A stretch of DNA of 64,000 nt from Odoribacter splanchnicus DSM 20712. GTDB lineage: Bacteria > Bacteroidota > Bacteroidia > Bacteroidales > Marinifilaceae. Under the pieces are notes generated by a model that ran no database searches, was not told the origin of the DNA, and saw only the letters and a list, made by a program, of their open reading frames with translations. Made by a program: the position numbers and the translations under genes. Each line of letters starts with the position of its first letter. Positions within the stretch are counted from its first letter, which is position 1. The stretch covers positions 1,488,001-1,552,000 of the forward strand of contig NC_015160.1 of assembly GCF_000190535.1 (NCBI RefSeq), read 5' to 3'. Shown here piece after piece: positions 19,386 to 29,230 of this stretch.

Positions 19386-19581
19386 GAGGTGTAACAAATA
19401 TGGACATATCAAAATAAATTCTTTCTTATTTTTCAAATTATTTTTATCCAGCAGTCAGACATAATCTCTCCAAGTTTGACAATACACCGTATAGTTTTTG
19501 AGCAGCTGGGACTAACATACCATTATTCGCACTCACATTTTTGTAGTTTATAATAACTATTTAATATACAAGAAAAGCCCG

Positions 19582-20950
19582 TTAAATGTTATTATCTTGC
19601 AGAATCCATTTCCCGGTTTTGGGATGTCCATCCCACTTAATTCCAAGATTTTTAAGATGTCGCTCAATTGTCTTTTTCGTAACAAATAATTGGTTCGCAA
19701 TATCTTCTCGTTTAATGCAGGGATTAGATTTTATGATTTGAATAATTTTCTCATCAAGATTTTGGGCGACATTTTGGGCGACATTTTGGGCGACATTACC
19801 CCATAAATTCTTTTTTGCAGGCTTCTTTTCTTGGTAGCTTAGCCCGTAAAATGGTCGTTTGAATGTGACAATCACAAAACCACCGTCACATCGCCAGATG
19901 GGCTCTTCTATACCTTGCTCACGGCATGCGTCCATAATGCGTTTAGCTCCGGATCCCCAGCTTTCCAGATAGGTTGATTTGTAGAGAGCTTCGGCAATCT
20001 TTAAATTGTATGGATATGATTCATGAGATTCCTTAATGGTTTCAGGAGTAATTTGCAAAGGGAATATTCCCGGATTCGCAATTTCTACGCGGTCATCATA
20101 AATCGCAATGCTGTTGGTCAAATTATATTTCTCCCATTGACGGTGACAAAGCGAGTTTATAAGAGCCTCTCTCAAAGCCTTATACGGCACCTCCAGATGT
20201 TCCTCTCGCTGTAAGCTATGATTAGTTATCTTGCCGCCGAGATTAAGATGTTTGAAGAAAAATGCCATACCTGCGTCGAGGAGATCGAAAAAGCAACCCT
20301 CGACACGCTGATTGTCAATAAACTCATTTTTGTCAGTTCCAACAAAACGTGCCATTCTCAACCGGAATTGCGGATATTCGTCGATATTGTCGGAGAATAG
20401 CATGGTAGCCCCATTTGTCGGCACACCATTTTTCAAAAGCTTCCATTTTACCAAAGTCTCTTCAATTGGTACGCTTATAGCGCTTGCCGGGATACGTCCA
20501 CCTTCCACACCAAGACGTATGCACCCTTTGATGTGTTTCTCGTTCAAATCAGCAAGAGTGATGCCATCAGCCATTTGCCCTTCCCACGAATATATCTGAG
20601 GCCGATGTGCAAGGATGCGGTCGTTCGCCCCAAACCCAACCGTCAAAGTGCATTGCAATAACCTTGTTACCGGGATAGTCCGGCACATCAACATATTCCA
20701 CATGTACATCAACAGCTGGTTCCAGTCCGGCAAGAGCCAGAGCAATTTCCCGTTGAGTATTGTCTGTCACCTCCTGCCCGACTATCTTCAGAGACTTAGG
20801 CGTAACGCCGAAAATCAGCCAACCTCCCTCTGTATTGAGAAACGCGCATGCTGAATGCATACCGTCTTTCAGCTCACCGGTAGTCTTCTTTAGTTCTAAA
20901 ATCCGCGACTCGTCGGATACTATCATTGTTCTTATGTCGTCAATGGTCAC
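19582..20950 (-). pseudogene. AlbA_2/Schlafen-type ATP-binding protein, frameshifted
   Basis: Two frames join into one COG2865-like protein of ~450 residues. The 5' piece (20950 to about 20600) has the AlbA_2 pattern SRILELKKTTGE, ACAFLNTEGGWLIFGV and VIAMHFDGW. The 3' piece carries EVPYKALREALINSLCHRQW and IAIYDDRVEIANPGIFPL (GHKL-like region of the family), SWGSGAKRIMDACREQG and a C-terminal winged helix (PCIKREDIANQLFVTKKTIERHL). The frame changes near 20600 around PHPCTS. A 12-bp unit is repeated three times at about 19762-19797, coding NVAQ-NVAQ-NVAQ in the linker. The shift probably inactivates it. These proteins are often accessory regulators or conflict proteins; the role here is not known. 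Confidence 0.7.
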
Positions 20951-21289
20951 TTGGAATCTGTCTTTATAATTTTTTGTTTGGCTTTAGGCCAAATAGAGGT
21001 TATTAATGTTTTCATTCCAACATCAGCAATTGTAATGAATTTAATCTTTAAACTTTAACCTCCCGGCTATCCACGGATCTCATATATCTTACTTTGTATA
21101 ATCTGTAAATCAACCATACGCAACACATTTATTGCTATTGTGTAAATTTATAAATTTTGTATGATATTCCAAGCTCTCCATAGAGAGATATTTTGATAAA
21201 GTTTTATGCGTTGTACAGTTACCTTTTCATTTTTCAATTCATTTTTATCCGATAGTCCGCCCCTTACTGTAATTTGTAAGTTTCTCCCC
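20951..21289. other. Intergenic stretch of dispersed repeats
   Basis: No gene. The segment 21014-21066 (CATTCCAACATCAGCAATTG...CCTCCCGGCT) recurs, diverged, at about 31650-31704. The segment 21087-21120 (ATCTTACTTTGTATAAT...) recurs at about 23935-23970. These look like flanks of ORF6N or hypothetical genes that were copied with them. Confidence 0.45.
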
Positions 21290-21361
21290 CCAATTACCCC
21301 TCTTTGATAAATAAAGAATTTTTCATAAATTTATAGGATTCAATCCGGAAACTATGTGCTT

Positions 21362-21934
21362 ATGGTAGACTTACAACTCATACAGAGCAAAATATATGAA
21401 ATCCGCGGGCAGCGGGTAATGCTGGATTTTGATCTCGCGCAAATGTATGGAACGGAAACAAAAGTCTTAAAACAAGCGGTTAAACGTAATATAAAGCGTT
21501 TTCCTACTGATTTTATGTTTGAATTAAACAAAGAAGAATTCGAGTTTTTGAGGTCACAAATTGTGACCTCAAACCAGAGGGGAGGAACACGTTATATGCC
21601 CTTTGCTTTTACAGAGCAAGGAGTGGCAATGCTTTCTTCTATATTGAATAGTGAAGTGGCTATAGAAATAAACATTAGTATTATGCGTGCTTTTATAGCT
21701 GTCCGTCAATTGATAGCCAATCCCCCGCCAGACAAACATTCCCTCCTTCAAAAAGAAGTAAAGGAGTTAAAGCAATATATCGAAGAAATATTCACCGACC
21801 AGAACGACATCAACGAAGACACCCGCATGCAACTTGAACTCATCAATCAGACACTGGCAGAATTGCAGGTACATCAGAAATTGTCAGACAAACCGCGCCG
21901 CCCTATCGGTTTTATCCGCCCGGAAGAAAATTAA
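21362..21934 (+). CDS. ORF6N-domain DNA-binding protein, copy 2
   Basis: 190 residues from ATG 21362. The domain layout is the same as copy 1 (18654): ORF6N at the N-terminus (VLKQAVKRNIKRFPTDFMFEL, YMPFAFTEQGVAMLSSIL) and the same helical C-terminus ending RPIGFIRPEEN. DNA identity with copy 1 is very high before codon ~32 and after codon ~115 but drops sharply between. Identity also extends about 60 bp upstream and ~40 bp downstream. This mosaic pattern implies recombination or gene conversion at the ends with selection or exchange in the DNA-contacting middle. Confidence 0.88.
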   Translation: MVDLQLIQSKIYEIRGQRVMLDFDLAQMYGTETKVLKQAVKRNIKRFPTDFMFELNKEEFEFLRSQIVTSNQRGGTRYMPFAFTEQGVAMLSSILNSEVAIEINISIMRAFIAVRQLIANPPPDKHSLLQKEVKELKQYIEEIFTDQNDINEDTRMQLELINQTLAELQVHQKLSDKPRRPIGFIRPEEN

Positions 21935-22054
21935 TTGAGTTTTTATATTATCTGAATATTCTGAAAAATTATATCCCTTTTCTTTTTTATAACTGACAAC
22001 TCTATTGTCGTATAAGTTTTGTAGCAGAATCCTCGCATCTATTTTTGTATTTAC

Positions 22055-22352
22055 ACCTCCTTCCTTTAGGGGTTAGTAATTCCCGTTTTTTGCACTTTCT
22101 GATTCTCTGTGCAACGATTCAAAAAACTTTCAAAATCAAATGCTTTCTCTGCAATAAATTGTTTATGCCAGGCAAAGTCACGGCAAAATGCGTCCAACCT
22201 GTTCAGCTCTTTCCCGGTTTCCTCCTTTTTCCCCCTTAGCATCCGGCGAGTTTATCAGGTAATAAAGGCAGGTATTTTTAATATGCTCCAGATTCAAAAC
22301 CACCCCATCGAGCTATCCGAAAAGCCTTCCATCAATTCCGTATCATTCTCAA
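22055..22352 (-). pseudogene. Decayed type-B hypothetical gene (3' two thirds)
   Basis: The minus strand matches the gene at 17330-17791 with small indels: the PFDCIEND region near 22350, the CLYYLINSPD region near 22260, and LDAFCRDFAWHKQFIAEKAF near 22150. The 5' third is replaced at about 22355 by the ATPase remnant on the other strand. It is not functional. Confidence 0.65.
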
Positions 22353-22364
22353 TACAATCAAAGG

Positions 22365-23382
22365 AAAAAACCTCGACGTGAGGAGCTTTACCGAAAACGA
22401 CCCGATCGCTTTTCTGAACCAGTACGCGGAAGGCATGCTCCTCGACGAAGTACACCATGCCCCGAATTTATTGTCGTATATTCAGGGTATGGTAGACGAG
22501 GATACCAACCGGCGTTTTGTCCTTTCGGGTAGTTCGCAGTTCGCCATGCTGAAGAAGATTACGCAGTCGCTGGCGGGGCGTACCGCCGTATTCGAGCTGC
22601 TCCCCATGTCCTGCGCCGAAATACGGAAAACAGCCACCGGTACGCCGCTCGACGATCTATTGTTCAGCGGATTCTATCCGGCAATCTGCTCGGGACGCAA
22701 CATGCCTAAATTCCTCTATCCGGCGTATGTGAAAACCTACCTGGACAAGGGTACGCGATTTGCTGCAAATCAAGGATATGATGCAGTTTCATACATTTAT
22801 CCGGCTTTGTGCCGAGCGCATCGGCTCGTTATTCAAAGCCTCGGAACTGGCCAACGAGATCGGTGTCAGTTCCCACACGATAACGGCCTGGCTGCCCGTA
22901 CTGCAAGCGCCCTATACCGTAACCCTGCTGCCCCCGTATTTCGAGAATACACGCAAGCGGCTGACCAAAACGCCCAAGCTCTATTTCATGGATACGGAGC
23001 TTACCTGCCATCTGCTCGGCATCGAATCGCCGGAGCAGCTCGCACGGGACAAGATGCGGGGAGCACTGTTCGAAAACTTCATCGTGACGGAGGCATTGAA
23101 ACAGCGGTATAACATGGGCAAGGAAAGCAACCTCTATTTCTACCGGGACTCGAACCAAAACGAGGTCGATCTCGTGCTGAAAAAAGTTCGGGGTTGTACG
23201 GTATCGAGATCAAGTCGGCCATGACCTACCGCACAGATTTCGAGAAGGCGCTGAAACAGATGGACAACTGGATCAAGGAACCGATAGCGGGCAAAACCGT
23301 CGTGTATGCGGGGACACTCGAAAATACCGCAGGAGAGATCAAACTGTTGAATTATGCCCATCTGGATGATGTGCCGGAATGA
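22365..23382 (+). pseudogene. Truncated DUF4143-type AAA ATPase
   Basis: Three frames in order give one protein lacking its P-loop: LNQYAEGMLLDEVHHAPNLL (Walker B) and RRFVLSGSSQFAMLKKITQSLAGRT, then after a shift near 22755 LLQIKDMMQFHTFIRLCAERIG and KLYFMDTELTCHLLGIES, then after another near 23190 YGIEIKSAMTYRTDFEKALKQM. This is the layout of COG1373 ATPases with a DUF4143 nuclease-like C-terminus. The 5' end is cut at the junction with the type-B remnant and at least two frameshifts follow. It is richer in G+C than its neighbours, which suggests separate arrival. Confidence 0.75.
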
Positions 23383-24139
23383 TTTTCTATCGCCGGCTTT
23401 CTCTCTACGAGTGGCGGTTCAGAAACACATGCAAAACGGTCTTTCGCATATAACAATAAACCTCCTATGATGGACTCGAAGAAACGTAAAATGATATTTC
23501 CGGCAGAAAAGTCTCCGGCCGCCTTTTCGCAGATGGCGAACCCATAAAAGCCTGTAAACCAACGCTACAGGTCCAGTTTTTTTCACCATCTTTGAATAAA
23601 ATCTCCATGAGTATGGAAAAAACATTTGAACCGGTAGTTGCCTGTCCCCAACAACTACCGGTTCATCGATCGGCCGGAATACAGGCCGGTGTCCGACAAA
23701 CAGCTTGCCGATGCCCGCATACAGCAGCGCACGGCCGAATTCCTAAGAGGAAAAAACAACGAGAATATATACGTACGACATATCTCTGTGGCTTGAAGAA
23801 TCACATCAGTAAAATCAATTTGGTTACTATCGCTTAATGCCTTATCCAACGTTCATATACAGGTTGAAATATGTTTTTGATAATAAATTTTCTTAAAAGG
23901 TTTTTATAGTTTCTTTTTATGTCATCGTTATTCAATATCTTACTTTATATAACCTGCAAATCTACCCCACGACAACACGTATTCAGATATGCCGGAATTT
24001 GCCGCCAGCGAACTAAAGATCCGTTAAAACAACTGCCAGGGAATAACCGACCTGATCATTAATTCCGGCATAACCAAGCTATTATACTCTGGCAAATAAA
24101 CATTTGCAAAAGTCCTGTTTCAATTTCCTATACGATCCC
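23383..24139. other. Gene-poor remnant region
   Basis: No supported gene. It contains a 12-bp-stem hairpin (AACCGGTAGTTG at 23629-23640 with CAACTACCGGTT at 23652-23663) and, at about 23935-23970, a second copy of the repeat seen at 21087. Short open frames around 23600-23840 read like scraps of a gene but I cannot name it. Confidence 0.4.
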
Positions 24140-24188
24140 TTCCCCAACTCAAAACATTTCCTTATTTTTGGTTAAAATTATTTAGCAA
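24140..24188 (+). promoter_or_regulatory. Duplicated 49-bp promoter segment, copy 1
   Basis: The 49 bp (starting TTCCCCAACTCAAAACATTT) are identical except for one base to 28836-28884. Both contain TATTTTTG (24163-24170), a match to the TAnnTTTG -7 box. Here it precedes a mazG stub and the DUF262 gene pair. Confidence 0.65.
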
Positions 24189-24213
24189 AGAAAATTAAAA
24201 TAAATATTGGGAC

Positions 24214-24342
24214 ATGATGGTAATTCCAATCCATTCCGGAGATGAAAGGAAAAGTTACAATTTCATGATGCGAAAGGGTTGGTGTGATATCATTACCGGA
24301 AAACCTGACAAAAAGGTTAGTCCGGAGTTGTTTAAACGATAA
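24214..24342 (+). pseudogene. mazG stub (42 codons), internally deleted
   Basis: The reading frame MMVIPIHSGDERKSYNFM...KKVSPELFKR aligns in pieces with the intact MazG at 28892. DNA around GATGAAAGG and AATTTCATGATGCGAAAG matches its GATGAACGG and AGTTTCATGATTCGAAAA, and KKVSPELFKR parallels EEVNPERLKE. The middle and the catalytic half are missing. It begins the same distance after the duplicated promoter as the intact gene. It is either a dead copy or a retained leader ORF for the DUF262 operon 20 bp downstream. Confidence 0.55.
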
Positions 24343-24361
24343 CTAATTTATTTTCAAATCC

Positions 24362-26230
24362 ATGGACGAATTAATTTATAGCGTAAAGGAAGTATTCTCC
24401 GACTTCCTGCGTAAAGAACTGACCGGATATTACAACATCCCGGAATACCAAAGAGGATATAAATGGAACGAAGCCAATATAGTGGCTTTATTAAACGATA
24501 TTGAGAAATTCCGGCAGGAAACCGGAAACGCTGAAGCTACATTTTATTGCCTGCAAAACATTACCCTGGTAAAAAATACAAACGCAAACTGTTTCCATGT
24601 CGTAGACGGGCAACAACGCCTGACCACATTACTGATCCTGCTCTCTTTTCTACAACATGAAACCGACAGCACTCCCCTTCTCCTGGAAAATAAGCTACAA
24701 TATTCTATCCGGCCGGAGACACACGAATTCATAACAAAACAGGTTCTCACTGGCCACATCTGGGAAAAGGAGACGGTCCCCGAACGGAAAGACCAATATT
24801 ATATCAGGGAAGTTGCCCGGAGCATCCAGGCATGGTTTAAAGAAAACACCGCAACAGACAAAGGTAAATTTCTGGAAATCCTGCTATCCCGGGTCAAACT
24901 AATTGTCAATGTCGTCGACGACAAAGAGGAGAAAATATTTTCCAGCCTGAATGGCGGAAAAGTTAACCTGGACGGTGCCGATCTGTTAAGGGCAATCCTG
25001 ATGACCCGGGCAGCCAAAGAAAAATACCACGGCACCTCCGCCACCAGCGAAGTCCGTGAATTCCGCATACGCATGGGCATGGAACTCGACCTGATGAACC
25101 TTTGGTTCGGAAAAACAGCAGATTATTTCAAGCAATTCATCTCAGACCAAACCATCGGGATGGCACGCATCAACCGCTTTGATTTTACCACATTGCCCAT
25201 AAACCTGCTCTACCTCCTCTATTACGAATACCGGAGAAACGAAAAGGAATCGCTGAATTTCAGCTTCTTTGAATATGGCAAAAACTCGAACGGCAACCCG
25301 GATGACGACCGCTGGGAAATGTACCTCGAACTACAGGAAATGTATGCCATCCTGCAACGCTGGTATAATGACAAGGAACTGTACCATTACCTGGGTTTCC
25401 TGTTCTTCAATTTCAAAGCACAGACTCCATTCCGCGACATTTACACCCAATGGAAAGCATTGAATTCAAGGGATAAATTCCTGAAAAACATACAACATAC
25501 AATAGCCACCAGAATGCTGGACAGGTATCTGGAGGAAACAGAAAAAGCAGCTCCGGACTACCAGAAATGCCTGAAGACAATGACAGAAGCAATTTCTGAC
25601 TTCAGGGAGAACTGGTACAACAATGACAAGGAATTATACCAAATCCTGATCCTGCTGGATATTTTCCGGATACTGGATTCCAAGTCCATAAAAAAATTAC
25701 CGACAGACTATTTTACCCGCAAATCCGGACAGAAAGACGGGGAAGACAAAGAGCATATCCTTTCCCAAACCCCACGCAAGGACAACGGGGAAATTGCCAC
25801 GATCAAAACAGACTGGGAAAGATTTGCCCAGTCCGAAGATTTCAAGGATATCCGGTCCCAGATGCAGGAAATCCTGAATCATTCCGATGCAGAATTGACC
25901 GAACAGGAACTCACCCAGCTGCAAAACCTCCTGAATTCTGCCGGCCTGAATTCCATCGGCAATATGGTTTTACTGGACCTCAGGATCAACCGGAGCTACG
26001 GGAATGCCGATTATGCCCACAAACGGACTATAATTTTCCAGGAATATATGAACCAGAAATATGTACGTCCCCATACCCTCGCCGTATTTATGAAAGGAGA
26101 TATCGATGCCAGGGAAGCCACCGGTATCCCGCTAAACCGGTGGACACTGGAAGATATTAAACGGAATACGGATAAAATCGCCAAAGAAATAGGAAAGAAT
26201 TTCAATGCATGGTTAACTCAAAACAATTAA
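24362..26230 (+). CDS. DUF262/DUF1524 (GmrSD-like) restriction protein
   Basis: 622 residues. The N-terminal DUF262 (ParB/sulfiredoxin-like nucleotide-binding) domain shows YNIPEYQRGYKW near residue 25 and VVDGQQRLTTLLIL near 80. The C-terminal DUF1524 HNH-type nuclease part has EHILSQTP near 463 and NSIGNMVLLDLRINRSYGN near 540. In known GmrSD enzymes the two domains together cleave modified (glucosylated hydroxymethyl) phage DNA in a nucleotide-dependent way. The histidine of the HNH motif is present, although the more common ILPQ is ILSQ here. It is 4 bp from the next DUF262 gene. The substrate is not known for this member. Confidence 0.88.
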   Translation: MDELIYSVKEVFSDFLRKELTGYYNIPEYQRGYKWNEANIVALLNDIEKFRQETGNAEATFYCLQNITLVKNTNANCFHVVDGQQRLTTLLILLSFLQHETDSTPLLLENKLQYSIRPETHEFITKQVLTGHIWEKETVPERKDQYYIREVARSIQAWFKENTATDKGKFLEILLSRVKLIVNVVDDKEEKIFSSLNGGKVNLDGADLLRAILMTRAAKEKYHGTSATSEVREFRIRMGMELDLMNLWFGKTADYFKQFISDQTIGMARINRFDFTTLPINLLYLLYYEYRRNEKESLNFSFFEYGKNSNGNPDDDRWEMYLELQEMYAILQRWYNDKELYHYLGFLFFNFKAQTPFRDIYTQWKALNSRDKFLKNIQHTIATRMLDRYLEETEKAAPDYQKCLKTMTEAISDFRENWYNNDKELYQILILLDIFRILDSKSIKKLPTDYFTRKSGQKDGEDKEHILSQTPRKDNGEIATIKTDWERFAQSEDFKDIRSQMQEILNHSDAELTEQELTQLQNLLNSAGLNSIGNMVLLDLRINRSYGNADYAHKRTIIFQEYMNQKYVRPHTLAVFMKGDIDAREATGIPLNRWTLEDIKRNTDKIAKEIGKNFNAWLTQNN

Positions 26231-26234
26231 GATC

Positions 26235-28376
26235 ATGAAAATGGAAGCCTTAAGTGTCAGGGATATTTTAAGCACACAAGACATCGTCATCCCCGAAATC
26301 CAACGTGAATATGTCTGGGGTAACAACAAACAATTGCTGGAACAATTCATCCGGGATATCACAACGGCCGGAACGGATATAAACGTCGGTTTCCTGTATT
26401 CCTATATGCCGGAACAGGCATCACATTCCACCTGTTTTCTGATCGATGGACAGCAACGGTTTACCACTTTAGTACTGATCCTCTATTATTTATCTATAAA
26501 AGAAAAGAGGCAAGCTGATTTTAACGGCCTGCTGAAATGTTCCGGAACGCACATGAGCTTTTCCTACCGGGTCAGGTCGACCACAGACAATTTCCTCCGG
26601 AAATTGTTTTCCGATAACACATGGTTTACAGGAACAGGCATCGAAAAACAAATAAAAAACAAAGGATGGTATACCACCATCTACGACAACGATCCTTCCA
26701 TCCAAACCATCCTAAAATCCCTCCAAATCATCGATGAAAAACTGAGAGAGAATTCCGGGCCTTTATATGATACGATAGCCGGGAAGGTCCGGTTCTGGTA
26801 CTTTAACGTAAAGGACACCTCCCAGGGGGAAGAACTCTACATCACCATGAACAGCCGGGGAGAAATATTACAACCCTACGAAAATATAAAACCCTTGCTT
26901 TTTGAGAAGCTCTGCGAATCGGGTTTAAAATCAGCCTATCATGCATATGGCAAACAATGGGATACCTGGGAAGAATTTTTCTATTCCCTGAATGAAGGGG
27001 AAGATATCAGGCAGGTGGATACCGGGATGAATAATTTTTTGCGTACGGTTATAGAGCTCCTCTCCTGCAAAGAGCACGACAAAATCAAACCGGCAGAAGA
27101 TATCCTTGAAGTATCCCTCACCCTTTCCTCCATTTCAGATTACTACCAAGCCCTGGAAAAAATAAAAGGGCAATACCCGGAACAAGTCAAGCAACTATTC
27201 GAAAAAGGGGACCTATACGTGCTAAAAGGCCTGTTAACCGTATACGTAAAAGAAAACAGGGATGAACGCGATCCGCTACGGATATACAAAACCCTTGAAA
27301 ACGGTTGCCGCAGAAAACTGGTCAACAATGTACCTTTACTAAAATTCCTGCGGAAATTCAGAAATTCAAATTTGCCGTTCTACGATTTCATCCACACCCA
27401 GCAAGAGGAGGCTCCGGAAGAATTACAAAATGTCTTTGACCAGCACGAACTGAATAAGATCAACATTTACAGGCAAACCGGCGACCCGGAACTTGAAGAG
27501 CTATTCTGGCAGGCAGAGGCACATCCCGTCACGAACGGTTCGTTAAAATGCATCTGGTATGAAAAATTCTCAGACAACGACGCCATTCGTCAGCCCTGGA
27601 CAACTGCCGACAAAAATACATTCAGGAAGCGGTTCGGCTTGTTCCAGGAATTGTTTAAACCGGAACATATCCGGATCCCCTTGTCCACCCCTCCACAGCA
27701 GAATATTATCGACAATTCACTGATTGCAAGGGCATTAATTACCATCGACGACTATACCATAAATACCGGAGGACGTAACTGGTGCTTCGGATTTAGCGAC
27801 AGATGGAAAGACATCATGAATACCCCCAAATCCTACCCTGTAGTTTCCGGATTAATCGATCAACTATCCGAAGATGACAGTCCTGTCTCCCTATATGACA
27901 AACTCCGGAAGATCATAGACAACTACCTTACCAACTATGACCTGAACAAAAAAGATTCCCGCTATTATATCGCAAAATATCCGGATTCCCTGCAAGCCAT
28001 GCATGACGGACATAACATTATCTTCTTCGAAGCAGGATGGGATAACTATTGGATTGATGTCATCAATAAAGACCGGATGAGCTCTTATCACATCAACCTA
28101 TTCAGGTATCTGGTTTACAAATATTACCCACTTACCAAAGATTTCAATCAATGGTTAGAGTTAAAGAATGGTCTGACGCTGGATTGTGCGGAACAGCATG
28201 GATGGTGTATCAAATATTCCGATAAAGTTAAAACTGAATTTGTGGAGGAACAATTTAAAGGGTATCCCCTGAAACCAAACCGGGAAGAGAAACTATTTTT
28301 TATTCCTGTCGACCTGAAAGAAGATTTGATTGAAGCCGGAATAGGTATTCTTGAAAAAATGACCCAAATCCCCTGA
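26235..28376 (+). CDS. Second DUF262 protein, no HNH visible
   Basis: 713 residues with an N-terminal DUF262 domain: VIPEIQREYVWGNNKQLLEQFI near residue 20 and FLIDGQQRFTTLVLIL near 72, plus DTSQGEELYITMNSRGEILQPYENIK near 190, typical of the family. The long C-terminal part (from ~480) has no HNH or DUF1524 motif that I can find, but has Trp/Tyr-rich segments (GRNWCFGFSDRWKD, GWDNYWIDVINKD). It starts 4 bp after the first DUF262 gene, so the two are probably co-translated and act together, one carrying the nuclease and the other a sensing or recognition part (inference). Confidence 0.8.
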   Translation: MKMEALSVRDILSTQDIVIPEIQREYVWGNNKQLLEQFIRDITTAGTDINVGFLYSYMPEQASHSTCFLIDGQQRFTTLVLILYYLSIKEKRQADFNGLLKCSGTHMSFSYRVRSTTDNFLRKLFSDNTWFTGTGIEKQIKNKGWYTTIYDNDPSIQTILKSLQIIDEKLRENSGPLYDTIAGKVRFWYFNVKDTSQGEELYITMNSRGEILQPYENIKPLLFEKLCESGLKSAYHAYGKQWDTWEEFFYSLNEGEDIRQVDTGMNNFLRTVIELLSCKEHDKIKPAEDILEVSLTLSSISDYYQALEKIKGQYPEQVKQLFEKGDLYVLKGLLTVYVKENRDERDPLRIYKTLENGCRRKLVNNVPLLKFLRKFRNSNLPFYDFIHTQQEEAPEELQNVFDQHELNKINIYRQTGDPELEELFWQAEAHPVTNGSLKCIWYEKFSDNDAIRQPWTTADKNTFRKRFGLFQELFKPEHIRIPLSTPPQQNIIDNSLIARALITIDDYTINTGGRNWCFGFSDRWKDIMNTPKSYPVVSGLIDQLSEDDSPVSLYDKLRKIIDNYLTNYDLNKKDSRYYIAKYPDSLQAMHDGHNIIFFEAGWDNYWIDVINKDRMSSYHINLFRYLVYKYYPLTKDFNQWLELKNGLTLDCAEQHGWCIKYSDKVKTEFVEEQFKGYPLKPNREEKLFFIPVDLKEDLIEAGIGILEKMTQIP

Positions 28377-28380
28377 CATC

Positions 28381-28668
28381 ATGGAAAAACTGCACAAACT
28401 CATCCAAACCCTCCAAGCAAGCCCGGCAACTAGCCGGACTGTGATGATGGATGATGTAAAAATTCCGGGGCAGACCTTTTGTCCGGTTAGATTTTCAAAG
28501 TTTATTATTAATCCGATCGAAACGGGAAATCAGCTTCGATCTGTTTTTTTCTCTTTAAACGAAACCGCCAGGGTACCGACAACCGAGGTGATTTCATTTA
28601 CCAAACCGGATGAAGATGTCATAACTGTTTTGAATTCTAAAGTCCATTTTCCCCGGGATGATCATTAG
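28381..28668 (+). CDS. Small hypothetical protein closing the DUF262 operon
   Basis: 95 residues, starting 4 bp after the second DUF262 gene. I recognise no family. The sequence is soluble and mixed alpha/beta (LIQTLQASPATSRTVMMDD, then RFSKFIINPIETGNQ). The tight spacing implies a third component of the module. It is followed by the second copy of the 49-bp promoter. Confidence 0.55.
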   Translation: MEKLHKLIQTLQASPATSRTVMMDDVKIPGQTFCPVRFSKFIINPIETGNQLRSVFFSLNETARVPTTEVISFTKPDEDVITVLNSKVHFPRDDH

Positions 28669-28835
28669 AATAAAACAATCAATAATTCGTCCGGTTTCCC
28701 GGATATCCCAATAAATTTCCGACGATCTAATCCCGTCAACTGATTACCAAGGTGTAAAAACACCAAAATTTCTATCCATAATCTTCGATTAATACAGAAT
28801 ATTCTCTTTTAAATATAACATTTCATTTTATAATT

Positions 28836-28884
28836 TTCCCCAACTCAAAACATTTCCTTATTTTTGGTTAAAATTATTTGGCAA
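28836..28884 (+). promoter_or_regulatory. Duplicated 49-bp promoter segment, copy 2
   Basis: Differs from 24140-24188 by one base (ATTTG in place of ATTTA). The -7-like TATTTTTG lies at 28859-28866, 26 bp upstream of the mazG ATG. It drives the intact mazG and helicase genes. Confidence 0.65.
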
Positions 28885-28891
28885 TAGGGAT

Positions 28892-29230
28892 ATGGATAAA
28901 TACAAGGAAGTGGTGGAGGCCCTGATCCGGTTCAGGGATGAACGGGACTGGGCACAGTTTCATGATTCGAAAAATCTGGCACTGGCGCTACTGCTGGAGG
29001 CATCGGAATTGAACGAGTTGTTTTTGTGGAAAAAAGAAAGCCAGGCCGAAGAGGTAAACCCGGAACGGCTGAAAGAGGAATTGGCGGACGTACTGACTTA
29101 TTCATTACTGCTGGCCGAGAAGCACCATCTGGACATCTTCGACATTGTGCTGGAAAAAATCCGGAAGAACGGGGAGAAATATCCGGTAGAAAAAGCAAAA
29201 GGGACAGCTAAAAAATATACGGAACTATGA
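28892..29230 (+). CDS. MazG-like nucleotide pyrophosphohydrolase
   Basis: 112 residues, one MazG fold. The metal-binding acidic motifs of the all-alpha NTP pyrophosphatase family are present: LLLEASELNELF (ExxE) and LKEELADVLTYSLLL (ExxD), with the conserved C-terminal KIRKNGEKYPVEKAKG. Such enzymes hydrolyse nucleoside triphosphates to monophosphates and PPi, and in defence contexts are thought to lower or edit nucleotide pools or alarmones. The stop overlaps the helicase start by 4 bp (ATGA), so the two are translationally coupled. A decayed paralogue lies at 24214. Confidence 0.88.
   Translation: MDKYKEVVEALIRFRDERDWAQFHDSKNLALALLLEASELNELFLWKKESQAEEVNPERLKEELADVLTYSLLLAEKHHLDIFDIVLEKIRKNGEKYPVEKAKGTAKKYTEL

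Noticed and set aside
22829..23361. Minus-strand frames opposite the DUF4143 ATPase remnant
   Set aside because: The plus-strand frames give clear ATPase similarity; the opposite frames do not.
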